64,000 bases of DNA from Vibrio sp. 05-20-BW147 (GTDB lineage Bacteria; Pseudomonadota; Gammaproteobacteria; Enterobacterales; Vibrionaceae). Of this stretch, positions 8,764-16,961 are shown piece after piece. The stretch is from assembly GCF_013369385.1 (NCBI RefSeq), contig NZ_SZTO01000006.1:124001-188000 (forward strand). Direction: 5' to 3'. The number at the start of each line of letters is the position of its first letter. Position 1 is the first letter of the stretch. A program made the position numbers and the translations under genes. The notes under the pieces are model-generated. The model saw nothing but the letters and a program-made list of their open reading frames with translations, had not been told where the DNA came from and made no database searches.

Positions 8764-9648
8764 ATGAAAAAACCATTTAACGTGATCGCTATTATCGGTA
8801 AGCCAAGAGATCAACAAGCAATTCAGACGCATCGCGACCTATATCATTGGTTGAGTTCACTCGGCTATCAGGTATTTATTGACGATCGACTTTCCGCCAT
8901 TCTCAATGATGTTCCCGAAGAACACTTTTCTGGTTTGGTCGAGTTAGGTGAAAAAGCCGATTTGGCCATTGTGGTTGGTGGTGATGGCAATATGCTCGGT
9001 GCAGCCCGTATTCTCTCTCGCTTTAACACCCGTGTTATCGGGGTAAACAGAGGCAATCTTGGATTCTTGACCGACTTAAACCCTGAAGATTTCCAGCACT
9101 CTCTGAAAGCAGTTTTGGACGGAGCCTACATCGAGGAAGAACGATTTTTGCTTGAAGCAGAAATCCACCGGCATGGGCAAGTAAAAAGCCACAACGCCGC
9201 ACTCAATGAAGCCGTGCTCCATCCGGGGCAAGTCGCGCATATGATTGAGTTTGAGGTTTACATCGATGAGAGCTTTGCGTTTTCCCTACGTGCAGACGGT
9301 TTAATTATCTCTACACCAACAGGTTCAACCGCTTACTCGCTCTCAGGCGGAGGCCCCATTTTATCACCGAGCCTGAACGCCATTTCTTTGGTGCCAATGT
9401 TCCCTCATACACTTTCAAGTCGACCATTAGTCGTGGATGGCAATCGCAGGATTAAACTACTGGTATCGCCAGACAACCGAGGAACGCAAGAAGTCAGCTG
9501 TGATGGCCAAGTCTCTCTTCCCGTATCTCCCGGCGATGAGATTCACATCTACCAGAGCCCAAATCGACTTCGTCTGATCCATCCAAAAGACTACAGCTAC
9601 TATCACGTATTACGTAACAAGCTTGGTTGGTCGAGCAAGTTGTTCTAA
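8764..9648 (+). CDS. nadK: NAD kinase
   Basis: Phosphorylates NAD+ to NADP+ with ATP, the only route to NADP in most bacteria; cytoplasmic. 294 residues, the usual length. The family motif [13 protein letters not shown] (near residue 74) provides the catalytic GGDG, the NE/D signature appears in [11 protein letters not shown], and the glycine-rich second conserved region is [17 protein letters not shown] (near residue 182). Divergent from grpE and followed by recN, as in many gammaproteobacteria. The ATG at 8764 is preceded by a weak ribosome site, GGAAAAGCT. Confidence 0.97.
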   Translation: MKKPFNVIAIIGKPRDQQAIQTHRDLYHWLSSLGYQVFIDDRLSAILNDVPEEHFSGLVELGEKADLAIVVGGDGNMLGAARILSRFNTRVIGVNRGNLGFLTDLNPEDFQHSLKAVLDGAYIEEERFLLEAEIHRHGQVKSHNAALNEAVLHPGQVAHMIEFEVYIDESFAFSLRADGLIISTPTGSTAYSLSGGGPILSPSLNAISLVPMFPHTLSSRPLVVDGNRRIKLLVSPDNRGTQEVSCDGQVSLPVSPGDEIHIYQSPNRLRLIHPKDYSYYHVLRNKLGWSSKLF

Positions 9649-9663
9649 ATCTCCTTCCTTAAA

Positions 9664-9687
9664 AGGGTTAAGGCGTACCTTAACCCT
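9664..9687. terminator. Hairpin after nadK, possible weak terminator
   Basis: Perfect inverted repeat AGGGTTAAGG / CCTTAACCCT with a CGTA loop, 16 bases after the nadK stop. There is no T-run on the plus strand, so termination strength is uncertain. Confidence 0.5.
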
Positions 9688-9841
9688 CTGTACGATCATC
9701 AAAAAACACTCTTCCGACAAAGGAAATTCAACTTATCACCTTAGCCATCACCTTAGCTTTACCTTTACGTTTTCTTCTTTGGCAACAGCACTCTATTGAT
9801 GAATAAAACCGCCTTCACATTTTTTCTCTTGGAGATCTTTA

Positions 9842-9857
9842 CTGTATAAAGAAACAG
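9842..9857. promoter_or_regulatory. LexA box 1 of recN
   Basis: CTGTATAAAGAAACAG is an exact CTGT-N8-ACAG SOS box, extended by TA on both sides. It is the best of three boxes upstream of recN. Confidence 0.9.
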
Positions 9858-9863
9858 TATATA

Positions 9864-9879
9864 CTGCATTTATATACAG
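9864..9879. promoter_or_regulatory. LexA box 2 of recN
   Basis: CTGCATTTATATACAG, one mismatch from CTGT-N8-ACAG, starting 22 bases after the start of box 1. Confidence 0.8.
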
Positions 9880-9881
9880 TA

Positions 9882-9897
9882 TTGTTCAGCTATACAG
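9882..9897. promoter_or_regulatory. LexA box 3 of recN (overlaps ribosome site)
   Basis: TTGTTCAGCTATACAG, one mismatch from the SOS consensus, starting 18 bases after the start of box 2. It ends just before the AGGTAA ribosome site of recN, so bound LexA would cover the translation start region of the DNA. Confidence 0.6.
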
Positions 9898-9907
9898 GTA
9901 AACCAAA

Positions 9908-11572
9908 ATGCTGGCTCATTTAAGTGTTAATAATTTTGCTATTGTTAAGTCTTTACAACTCGAGCTGTCAAAAGGCATGACAACCATTACCGGTGAAACC
10001 GGAGCAGGTAAATCCATTGCCATTGACGCACTGGGGCTATGCCTTGGTGGACGCGCAGAAGCCAGCATGGTGAGGCAAGGCGAGGACAAAACCGAAGTCA
10101 GTGCCGCCTTTCTACTCGACAACAATCTTCACGCCACACGCTGGCTAGAAGACAACGAACTTTTAGACGGCAGTGAATGTATTTTACGCCGCATTATTAC
10201 CAGTGAAGGGCGCTCTAGAGCCTTCATCAACGGCAGTCCGGTTCCCCTTTCTCAGCTAAAAGCATTAGGACAACTGCTGATCAACATTCACGGCCAGCAC
10301 GCCCATCATCAATTGATGAAGAGCGAACATCAAATGGCCATGGTGGATCAATACGCTGGCCACCTCAACTTGCTGAAAAACACACGTGTCGCTTACCAAA
10401 ATTGGCGCCAAGCAGATAATCATCTAAAACAGTTGCAAGAGAACAGCCTTCAAAACCAAGCTCAAAAACAGTTATTGGAATACCAAATAAAAGAACTCAA
10501 TGAACTTGCGATTGGTGAAGAAGAATTTACTGAGCTCGAACAAGAACATAAGTTGCTATCCAATAGCGGAGAGCTCGCCAGTACTTGCCAGCATGCAATA
10601 GAACTGATCTACGAAGGCGAAGAAGTCAACGCACTCGGTATTTTACAAAGCGCCAGCAATGCTTTGATTGAATTGGCGGAGCTAGACCCGAAACTCAGTG
10701 CACTTCCTGATATGGTCGCCGAAGCGATCATTCAGCTTGAAGAAGCCAACAGTGAGCTCAGAAATTACCTCGATCGTATCGATGTCGATCCAGCTCGTAT
10801 GGCCTATGTAGAGCAGCGTTTTTCCAAGGTAATGTCCGTGGCTCGTAAACACCACGTTCAACCTGAAGAGCTTTATCAACATCATCAAGATCTGCTGCAA
10901 CAAATAGAAGCGTTAGATTGCTCCGATGAAAAAATGGATGAGTTAGCCGCCAATGTGCAGGTTAAATACCAAGACTATCTTGAACAAGCGGAGAAACTGC
11001 ATAAATCCCGCTGTCGCTATGCCAAAGAACTCAACAAGCTGATTACCCAAAGTATGCATGAACTGAGCATGGAAAAGGCGGTCTTTAACATTGAAGTCAA
11101 CAATGAAGGCACACATCCCTCGCCATTAGGCTTAGACACCGTGTGCTTCTTGGTTTCAACCAACCCAGGTCAACCACTGCAACCTATTGCTAAAGTCGCT
11201 TCTGGTGGTGAGTTGTCGCGCATTTCTCTTGCCATTCAAGTCATCACGGCGCAAAAAGTCGACACACCTAGCCTCATTTTTGATGAAGTAGACGTGGGTA
11301 TCAGTGGGCCAACAGCGGCGGTCGTTGGAAAAATGCTGCGTAAACTGGGAGAATCAACTCAGGTGCTATGTGTGACTCACTTACCGCAAGTTGCAGGGTG
11401 TGGTCATCAGCAAATGTTCGTGGCTAAGAACACCAAAAATGGCACCACAGAAACACAAATGCGCTTGTTAGACCAAAATCAGCGCGTGTCGGAGTTAGCA
11501 CGCCTACTTGGTGGAAGCCAAATTACTGAATCCACACTCGCCAATGCAAAAGAGTTGCTGATCGCAGCGTAG
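9908..11572 (+). CDS. recN: DNA repair protein RecN
   Basis: SMC-like ATPase that acts on double-strand breaks during the SOS response. 554 residues, normal for RecN. The Walker A loop [14 protein letters not shown] is near residue 31, the coiled-coil arms fill about residues 150-360, the ABC signature region is [12 protein letters not shown] (near residue 430) and Walker B is [13 protein letters not shown]. Three LexA boxes lie in the 66 bases before the start, pointing to tight SOS repression. Start ATG at 9908 follows AGGTAA. Terminator downstream, so it is monocistronic. Confidence 0.97.
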   Translation: MLAHLSVNNFAIVKSLQLELSKGMTTITGETGAGKSIAIDALGLCLGGRAEASMVRQGEDKTEVSAAFLLDNNLHATRWLEDNELLDGSECILRRIITSEGRSRAFINGSPVPLSQLKALGQLLINIHGQHAHHQLMKSEHQMAMVDQYAGHLNLLKNTRVAYQNWRQADNHLKQLQENSLQNQAQKQLLEYQIKELNELAIGEEEFTELEQEHKLLSNSGELASTCQHAIELIYEGEEVNALGILQSASNALIELAELDPKLSALPDMVAEAIIQLEEANSELRNYLDRIDVDPARMAYVEQRFSKVMSVARKHHVQPEELYQHHQDLLQQIEALDCSDEKMDELAANVQVKYQDYLEQAEKLHKSRCRYAKELNKLITQSMHELSMEKAVFNIEVNNEGTHPSPLGLDTVCFLVSTNPGQPLQPIAKVASGGELSRISLAIQVITAQKVDTPSLIFDEVDVGISGPTAAVVGKMLRKLGESTQVLCVTHLPQVAGCGHQQMFVAKNTKNGTTETQMRLLDQNQRVSELARLLGGSQITESTLANAKELLIAA

Positions 11573-11593
11573 TTTAAGCCTTCTTCAACAATC

Positions 11594-11622
11594 AGCCAGG
11601 TTCCTTGAGCCTGGCTTTTTTC
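11594..11622 (+). terminator. Terminator of recN
   Basis: AGCCAGG / CCTGGCT stem followed by TTTTTTCTT on the plus strand, 22 bases after the recN stop. Confidence 0.85.
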
Positions 11623-11750
11623 TTCATAAATGCAACTCATCTCAAAATTCGTTGTCTGATTCCTCAATACTCTCCACAGAGCTTTTTACATCTGAGCCGA
11701 GCTTGTTTATTATCGGTCGCAGTATTTTTGAGGTTACTAAGAATTTAGCT

Positions 11751-12110
11751 ATGCAATTAAAGAAGTGGTTGGTTGCCTTACCATTGGCAATGACAATGCT
11801 GACAGGCTGCTCGGTGTTAGAAAAACTGGTCTATCGTATTGATATCAACCAAGGTAACTACGTTGAACAACAAGCAGTTGATAAATTGAAATTTGGCATG
11901 ACCAAAGCCCAGGTCCGTTTTGTCATGGGTTCACCGATGTTGGTAGAAAATGGTTATCCAAACACTTGGTACTATATCTACCATCACACCGAAGGTCATA
12001 AGGCATCAATTCAGAAAAACCTCATTGTTAACTTTAATGATGACGGTACCTTAGTTGAGGTTGCGGGAGATTTTCCAGCCAGCGATAGCTTCTTTGAAGG
12101 TATTCGCTAA
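11751..12110 (+). CDS. bamE: Outer membrane assembly lipoprotein BamE (SmpA/OmlA)
   Basis: Small lipoprotein subunit of the BAM complex that inserts beta-barrel proteins into the outer membrane. The ATG at 11751 gives 119 residues with a signal peptide and lipobox LTGC (Cys20); the longer open frame from 11652 would place the signal sequence internally and is rejected. The conserved core is [15 protein letters not shown] and the following NTWYYIYH strand. It lies between recN and the convergent ratAB genes, as in other gammaproteobacteria. Confidence 0.93.
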   Translation: MQLKKWLVALPLAMTMLTGCSVLEKLVYRIDINQGNYVEQQAVDKLKFGMTKAQVRFVMGSPMLVENGYPNTWYYIYHHTEGHKASIQKNLIVNFNDDGTLVEVAGDFPASDSFFEGIR

Positions 12111-12158
12111 CCTCCCAGCTTTTACGCGGACATCAAAAGGCTCAGCCCAAATAACAAC

Positions 12159-12181
12159 AAACCCCGATGAATTCGGGGTTT
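12159..12181. terminator. Bidirectional terminator between bamE and ratB
   Basis: AAACCCCGA / TCGGGGTTT stem with a five-base loop between convergent genes. Confidence 0.85.
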
Positions 12182-12206
12182 GTTTTATCCAGTATTGAAG
12201 CTGAAG

Positions 12207-12560
12207 TTAGTCCGCTTTGCGCAGTGGGCTTGGCTTGCCTCCTGTGACAGGATCCGCCGCACCACTCTCTTTTGCTTGCTCTGCACGTTTACGACGAATC
12301 TCTTTTGGATCGGCCAGTAAAGGACGATAAATTTCAATACGATCTTTATCGCGCACCGTTGCATCTAATTTCACCAAGCGACTAAACACGCCAACCTTAT
12401 TTTTGCCAAGGTCAATCTCAGGGTAGATCTCTAACACGCCAGATTGACGAATGATCTCTTCCACTGTCGCTTGTTGGTTCACCACTAGGGTTAATACACG
12501 TTGCTCCTGAGGTAAAGCATAAACCACCTCAACGTGGATCATCTCAGATTCAATACTCAT
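12207..12560 (-). CDS. ratB: RnfH/RatB family ubiquitin-fold protein
   Basis: 117 residues with the beta-grasp RnfH core: [13 protein letters not shown] at the N-terminus, [13 protein letters not shown] in the middle and [18 protein letters not shown] near residue 80, followed by a charged tail ([10 protein letters not shown]) that is probably flexible. The molecular role of RatB is not well defined; it is named for its pairing with RatA. The ATG overlaps the ratA stop (ATGA), so the two are co-translated. Confidence 0.88.
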   Translation of the reverse strand: MSIESEMIHVEVVYALPQEQRVLTLVVNQQATVEEIIRQSGVLEIYPEIDLGKNKVGVFSRLVKLDATVRDKDRIEIYRPLLADPKEIRRKRAEQAKESGAADPVTGGKPSPLRKAD

Positions 12561-12988
12561 AAATACACCTGCTTCGCACGTTGAGTAAATGCATTGACCA
12601 TATTATTGGTCAGCTCATTAAAGATTTTGCCAAAGGCGAGCTCAATCATCTTGCTTGAAAACTCAAACTCCAGCTTTAACTCAACTTTGCACGCTTGCTC
12701 ATCTAGGGCAGTAAAAAACCACCCTCCTTTGAGGGTTTTAAACGGGCCATCGACCAGCGTCATCATGATTGCTTCACCTGGAACAAGATGATTGGCAGTG
12801 GTGAACGTTTTGCTGATACCAGCCTTTGCCACATCTACCGATGCGACCATATTGGAATCCGACGCCTCGATCACTCGGCTCCCAGAACAACCTGGCAAAA
12901 ATTCAGGGTACTTTGCCACATCATTCACTAGGGCATACATCTGTTCTGCACTAAACGATACCAGTGCAGACCGGGTGACTTGCTTCAT
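12557..12988 (-). CDS. ratA: RatA, START-domain ribosome-association protein
   Basis: 143 residues from the ATG at 12988 ([20 protein letters not shown]); a start at 13003 is possible but the shorter form matches family length and follows AGGAGAG. The START/polyketide cyclase fold is seen in [19 protein letters not shown] and the C-terminal helix [14 protein letters not shown]. In E. coli RatA binds 50S subunits and blocks 70S formation; relatives are also called coenzyme Q-binding COQ10-like proteins, so the cellular role is uncertain. Divergent from smpB, the usual arrangement. Confidence 0.9.
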   Translation of the reverse strand: MKQVTRSALVSFSAEQMYALVNDVAKYPEFLPGCSGSRVIEASDSNMVASVDVAKAGISKTFTTANHLVPGEAIMMTLVDGPFKTLKGGWFFTALDEQACKVELKLEFEFSSKMIELAFGKIFNELTNNMVNAFTQRAKQVYL

Positions 12989-13104
12989 AGACTCTCCTCT
13001 CAATGGCTTTCATTTCAAAGCGCTGAACAATTTTACTTTTATTCTGAGCCAGCGCAAATAAAAGCATTTCCTATAAAAGTTGCACACCGTATAATGAGCT
13101 CACT

Positions 13105-13590
13105 ATGGCAAAGAAAAATTCAAAACCAAAAGCGGGTAGTAGCACTATCGCGCTGAACAAAAAAGCTCGCCACGAATATTTCATAGAAGATGAGATTGAA
13201 GCAGGCATGGAGCTACAAGGGTGGGAAGTGAAAGCTCTTCGCCAAGGCAAAGCCAATATTGCTGAAAGTTACGTATTTATGCGTGACGGCGAAGCCTTTG
13301 TTAGTGGCATGACTATCACTCCTTTGAATCAAGCATCAACGCACGTTGTAGCTAACCCTACCCGTGTGCGTAAACTGCTAATGAGCCGCCGTGAACTTGA
13401 TAATTTGCTTGGGCGTATCAACCGCGAAGGCATGACGTTAGCAGCACTTTCACTCTATTGGGCTCGCTCATGGGTGAAGATTAAAATTGGTGTGGCAAAA
13501 GGTAAGAAGCTACACGACAAACGTGACGACATTAAAGATCGCGATTGGCAGCGCCAAAAAGCTCGCGTGATGAAAAGCTCGCTGCGTTAA
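13105..13590 (+). CDS. smpB: SsrA-binding protein SmpB
   Basis: Cytoplasmic tmRNA-binding protein needed for trans-translation. 161 residues, the usual length. Recognisable parts are [20 protein letters not shown] and [14 protein letters not shown] in the OB-fold, and the C-terminal basic tail [16 protein letters not shown], which enters the ribosomal A site. It is directly followed by ssrA, its RNA partner. Confidence 0.97.
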   Translation: MAKKNSKPKAGSSTIALNKKARHEYFIEDEIEAGMELQGWEVKALRQGKANIAESYVFMRDGEAFVSGMTITPLNQASTHVVANPTRVRKLLMSRRELDNLLGRINREGMTLAALSLYWARSWVKIKIGVAKGKKLHDKRDDIKDRDWQRQKARVMKSSLR

Positions 13591-13657
13591 ACTTAACCAC
13601 TTAGACGCATACTACTGGACAGGCTAGGCTTTTCTGGTAGTATGCCCAAATTACCTT

Positions 13658-14024
13658 GGGGCTGATTTAGGATTCGACGGGAATTTTGCAGTCTGAGGTG
13701 CATGCCGAGGTGCGGTAGGCCTCGTTAACAAACCGCAAAAAAATAGTCGCAAACGACGAAAACTACGCACTAGCAGCTTAATAAACTGCTCAGAGCCCTC
13801 TCGCCCTAGCTTCCGCTTGTAAGACGGGGAATCACGAGGGGTCAAACCAAATCAAGCTGGCGTGGATTCCCCCACCTGAGGGATGAAGCGTGAGATATAA
13901 TTCAGGTTAGCTATTCATTCGCGTGTCGGTTCGCAGGTGGTGGTGAAATTAAAGATCGACTAAGCATGTAGTACCAATGATGAATGGTTTTCGGACGGGG
14001 GTTCAACTCCCCCCAGCTCCACCA
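13658..14024 (+). ncRNA. ssrA: Transfer-messenger RNA (tmRNA)
   Basis: 367 bases from GGGGCTG to the encoded CCA. The 5' end (GGGGCTGATTTAGGATTCGAC) pairs with the 3' tRNA-like end, which carries the T-arm core GGTTCAACTCC. The tag reading frame starts at GCA 13749 and reads ANDENYALAA before TAA at 13779-13781. It rescues stalled ribosomes with SmpB. Its 3' end serves as the attachment site for the small island that follows. Confidence 0.97.
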
Positions 14025-14026
14025 AA
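14002..14026. other. attL-like end of island inside ssrA 3' end
   Basis: The last bases of ssrA, TTCAACTCCCCCCAGCTCC plus ACCAAA, recur at 16493-16516 with a single T missing. Such a duplication of a tmRNA 3' end marks the two borders of an integrated element. Confidence 0.75.
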
Positions 14027-14036
14027 CGTTTGGAAA

Positions 14037-14068
14037 GGGCGATAACTCTTTGAGTTATCGCCCTTTTT
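14037..14068 (+). terminator. Terminator of ssrA
   Basis: Perfect 12-base stem GGGCGATAACTC / GAGTTATCGCCC with a TTT loop, then TTTTTGT. It lies inside the island side of the att site, so it was probably brought or re-formed by the insertion. Confidence 0.9.
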
Positions 14069-14120
14069 GTATTCTGTCCCTCAATAACTGGATATGTGTA
14101 CTAAAACAAGGTACTAAACG

Positions 14121-14227
14121 ATGCACTATCTGAGCCTTTCAACATCTGGTAACTGGTACTTTCACGACCAAAATATCGTCACCTCTTTGTTCACCATACT
14201 GAAGTCAAACAGTCGCTACGTACCTAA
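14121..14227 (+). pseudogene. Remnant of a tyrosine integrase N-terminus
   Basis: From the ATG at 14121 the frame reads MHYLSLSTSGNWYF, which resembles the start of tmRNA/tRNA-targeting phage-type integrases (arm-binding domain). About 80 bases later a different frame (from 14201) reads EVKQSLRT then a stop, matching the next conserved block of that domain (consensus like E-I-K-R-S-L-x-T). At least one frameshift plus a stop, and no catalytic domain anywhere downstream, show it is dead. Its position right after ssrA is where such integrases lie. The match is from memory of the family, not an alignment. Confidence 0.55.
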
Positions 14228-14354
14228 TCAAACATACCCTACGTAAGAGAAAGGAGACCGGCCTTGGAATCATTGGCGATTTCAAGACCTACGTCAAAAA
14301 TTAATAAATAGTTCCATCCATTCTGTTCATCAACAATTTGGGCTTACAGATTAC

Positions 14355-14370
14355 GAGTAATTATTTACTC
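14355..14370. promoter_or_regulatory. Operator-like palindrome 1 (GAGTAA-N4-TTACTC)
   Basis: First of three identical half-site pairs, GAGTAA-TTAT-TTACTC, upstream of the hipA-like gene. Starts exactly 41 bases before copy 2. Confidence 0.7.
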
Positions 14371-14395
14371 ACAAAGAGTCTCGCCACATACTTAT

Positions 14396-14411
14396 GAGTA
14401 AATCGTTACTC
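14396..14411. promoter_or_regulatory. Operator-like palindrome 2 (GAGTAA-N4-TTACTC)
   Basis: Second copy, GAGTAA-ATCG-TTACTC. The symmetry extends outwards to CTTATGAGTAA / TTACTCATAAG, making it the strongest of the three. Confidence 0.75.
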
Positions 14412-14436
14412 ATAAGTTGAAAGATAGGAACTTTAA

Positions 14437-14452
14437 GAGTAAAGTTTTACTC
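14437..14452. promoter_or_regulatory. Operator-like palindrome 3, overlapping likely promoter
   Basis: Third copy, GAGTAA-AGTT-TTACTC, again 41 bases on. It overlaps a candidate -10 (TAAAGT at 14440) that lies 17 bases after TTGAAA at 14417-14422, so a bound repressor would block the hipA-like promoter. Confidence 0.7.
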
Positions 14453-14475
14453 ATTGATAAGTAGAGGTGTTGTTG

Positions 14476-15837
14476 ATGGAAGAACTAACCGTACAAGCTT
14501 TTATCAGAAGTGAATGGATAGATATTGGTATCATCTCATTCCCAAAAAGTAGCCAACATAATTTCCGAGTGACTGAACTCAACTACCTCAGCGACTATGC
14601 GCTAGAACATCACGATAAAGATGACTTTCACGCTGTTTCACTAAACCACCCTGTCTCATTCTTTTTTAATGACATGGGTAAACCTGGATGGTTAAAGTTT
14701 CTAGACGATATTATGCCTAACGGCGCTAGTAGACGGTACTGGGTCAGATATCTAGATATTGAAGACCTTAGTTCTGATGAACAAGACTATGTTTTGCTCA
14801 AGTTTGGCACAATGTCGCCTGTTGGTAACTTAAGAATAAAAGACTCTCTTCCTGAGCGCTACGAAGTAGCAGACAACCTCTACTTCTCTGTTGATGATGT
14901 TAAAAATCGAGCAGGTGATTTCCTCGACTATGCACTGCAAAGGGGCGCAGCCGCAGGTGGTGCAACAGGGGCTGGAGGTGAGGCGCCAAAACTGATCCTC
15001 CGATGCGGTTTCGATCATGGATCTGGCAGCGAAAAAATATGGATTGACCCATACCAAGATGACAATAGCAACCACGACTTACATTACTTAGTAAAGTACC
15101 CTAGAGGCTCAAGAAGCACCATCGACTGTAATATTCTAAGAGCTGAGTTCTACTTCTACCACGAGCTAACTGAAATGGGAGTTGAAACGATCTCCACCGA
15201 CGGTATGCGCTTGGAGGAAGGATTAAACTACCCTTCCTTGTGGCTTCCTCGATTTGATGTTCAAATTAATGAGCAACAAATAGAGAGATTCGGCATGGAA
15301 TCTGTGTATTCCATTTTGAACAAAGGCGCTGGGGTCACTCTTGATCACGAAACAACAATCCGAACTCTCATAGAAAAAATTACTGAAAGCAATATGGTTA
15401 AACACCAAGGGTATAGGTTTGATACCCAAGCTTTCGTCATTGAATGGGTGAAGAGAGATCTACTCAACATCTTGTTTGGTAATAGTGATAACCATGGCAG
15501 AAACACTTCATTCTTAAAAGGTGATGGAGTCATAAAGCTTGCTCCCGTTTACGACTTCGCACCAATGAAAGCTGATCCTGAAGGCATTCCAAGAACAACA
15601 AAATGGAAAGCCCCACTAGAGGTTGGCGGAACTTACGACTTCGTAGGAATAGCGGACACCTTATCTGATCTCGTGCCAAAAGAAGTGTTATTACAAGAGC
15701 TAGAGGTTACTGCAAGTAAATGCATTGATTTAAAGCAGAGACTAGCATTACGAGGAGTACCAGAACAAATCTTAGAGATGCCAGCCGTTGGACTTAATCA
15801 TATATCAGAAAAGCTCACTAAATGGGGGCTACTATGA
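14476..15837 (+). CDS. HipA-family kinase (toxin-like)
   Basis: 453 residues from the ATG at 14476, chosen because AGAGG lies eight bases upstream; a GTG at 14467 would add three residues. The C-terminal HipA kinase core is seen as FGNSDNHGRNTSF (about 335-346, catalytic Asp338 and Asn343) and APVYDFAPM (metal-binding Asp360). Residues 157-172 form a long Gly/Ala loop ending GGEAPKLIL in the place of the HipA phosphate-binding loop. HipA kinases of known function phosphorylate proteins such as glutamyl-tRNA synthetase and cause dormancy; the target here is unknown. The next gene, an HTH protein, overlaps by four bases. Toxin-before-antitoxin order is the reverse of E. coli hipBA. It lies in a small island at ssrA. 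Confidence 0.85.
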   Translation: MEELTVQAFIRSEWIDIGIISFPKSSQHNFRVTELNYLSDYALEHHDKDDFHAVSLNHPVSFFFNDMGKPGWLKFLDDIMPNGASRRYWVRYLDIEDLSSDEQDYVLLKFGTMSPVGNLRIKDSLPERYEVADNLYFSVDDVKNRAGDFLDYALQRGAAAGGATGAGGEAPKLILRCGFDHGSGSEKIWIDPYQDDNSNHDLHYLVKYPRGSRSTIDCNILRAEFYFYHELTEMGVETISTDGMRLEEGLNYPSLWLPRFDVQINEQQIERFGMESVYSILNKGAGVTLDHETTIRTLIEKITESNMVKHQGYRFDTQAFVIEWVKRDLLNILFGNSDNHGRNTSFLKGDGVIKLAPVYDFAPMKADPEGIPRTTKWKAPLEVGGTYDFVGIADTLSDLVPKEVLLQELEVTASKCIDLKQRLALRGVPEQILEMPAVGLNHISEKLTKWGLL

Positions 15838-16304
15838 ATAAGCCAAGCAATAAAGAGTCCGTACAAGATACCGTTGCTCGTCTAAGAGCAAACCGAAATC
15901 AACATCAGCCCAAGACTGGGACGGATGCAACTCATTCGACCAAAGAACGATCGCAACTTAATACTCCGACTAGATCGAAAACCTCAAAAAACGCCAAAGC
16001 AGTAAGTGCAACAGAACGCAAAACAGAGGCAAACAAAATCATCAAACACTTATTGCTTGGAGAGCTAACACAAGGCCAAGCGTTAAAAAGTTTACGCATT
16101 AATATACTGGGACTCAAACAGGATGTGTTCGCAAGACTTGTAGATGTCTCAAGAAAAACACTCTCAGATATAGAGAATGATCGGGGCAACTACAATACAG
16201 AGATTCTCAACAAGGTATTCAAGCCATTTGGCTTAAAAGTCGGAATGCTACCGTCTTCTCCCGATGTGTTAAAATCGCTACTAATAGATGGTGAGGCTGG
16301 GTAA
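15834..16304 (+). CDS. HipB-like HTH protein, probable antitoxin/repressor
   Basis: 156 residues from the ATG at 15834, which overlaps the hipA-like stop (ATGA). The first 60 or so residues are rich in Lys, Ser, Thr and Asn and look disordered. The C-terminal half carries an XRE-type HTH: LGLKQDVFARLVDVSRKTLS followed by DIENDRGNYNTEILNKVFKPFGLKV, the usual ending of HipB-type domains. It likely neutralises the HipA-like kinase and represses the operon through the three GAGTAA-N4-TTACTC palindromes. The long N-terminal tail is unlike the compact E. coli HipB. Function is inferred from domain and pairing. Confidence 0.8.
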   Translation: MNKPSNKESVQDTVARLRANRNQHQPKTGTDATHSTKERSQLNTPTRSKTSKNAKAVSATERKTEANKIIKHLLLGELTQGQALKSLRINILGLKQDVFARLVDVSRKTLSDIENDRGNYNTEILNKVFKPFGLKVGMLPSSPDVLKSLLIDGEAG

Positions 16305-16382
16305 AATACTCAGTATCAGCGCTATTGCTTTAGATTAAATTGCTATAAAAAACTAGCATTTTTAAATGATTTAGTAATACAT

Positions 16383-16400
16383 GGACGCGGGTTCAGTTCC
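16383..16400. other. Possible third att-like sequence
   Basis: GGACGCGGGTTCAGTTCC agrees at about 15 of 18 positions with the ssrA T-arm GGACGGGGGTTCAACTCC (13993-14010). It could be a fragment left from an earlier insertion event, or chance similarity to a generic T-arm. Confidence 0.35.
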
Positions 16401-16492
16401 TTTTGAAGCAGGAAATTGATGTAACATTTGATGCAACACCAAATTGGTAACATCGTTATAAGTTACTGAATTTATGAAAAGTGAGAAACCAT

Positions 16493-16516
16493 TTCAACTC
16501 CCCCCAGCCCACCAAA
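16493..16516. other. attR-like duplication of ssrA 3' end
   Basis: TTCAACTCCCCCCAGCCC plus ACCAAA repeats the end of ssrA (14002-14026) except for one missing T. With attL it encloses about 2.5 kb holding the integrase remnant and the hipA/hipB-like pair. Confidence 0.75.
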
Positions 16517-16525
16517 TCATAGTTT

Positions 16526-16550
16526 AAAGACGTCCTAGGGCGTCTTTTTT
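16526..16550 (+). terminator. Terminator just outside attR
   Basis: AAAGACG / CGTCTTT stem followed by TTT on the plus strand. It may be the original ssrA terminator displaced by the insertion, and now could end the hipA/hipB-like transcript. Confidence 0.7.
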
Positions 16551-16671
16551 CTTACCTGCAACAACTAAAAATCAATAACTTAGCATTTATAGCCATTCCA
16601 TAGCAGCTTTGACTTTTAGGAACCAATGTAGGAACCTTAGTTTTGTGTTCCTAATTTATGGTTCCTAAACA

Positions 16672-16801
16672 GGCTTTGTTGTACTGTTTCCAGTTAGTTG
16701 TTTTGTAACGAGGTTTAGGCATGACGCTACGATGATTAATAGATGTAGCCGAACAGATCGTAGCTTCTTGATTTAGTTCCATCGATTTAAGCAACAAAGC
16801 C
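16672..16801 (-). mobile_element. IS5-family (IS903-like) remnant
   Basis: A 130-base segment bounded by 10-base inverted repeats GGCTTTGTTG (16672-16681) and CAACAAAGCC (16792-16801), the end type of IS903-group elements. On the minus strand, from the ATG at 16722, it encodes MPKPRYKTTNWKQYNKA, the start of an IS5-type transposase, and then stops at the left repeat. The rest of the transposase is gone. No clear 9-base target duplication is visible. Confidence 0.75.
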
Positions 16802-16961
16802 GTGCAAAACTGATGGCTCACCCCGTAACCTGTATATCAATCGATATCTCATCTACAGCACCACAACTGCTTACAATAAACTGCGGTGAACATAACTCTG
16901 AGACTTGAGTCATTCTGCCACATTCGTATACTTTGCTCTCTGGACGTAGGAACTCTTCAAT

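Noticed and set aside
13651..13845. 64-residue minus-strand frame
   Set aside because: Lies antisense within tmRNA.
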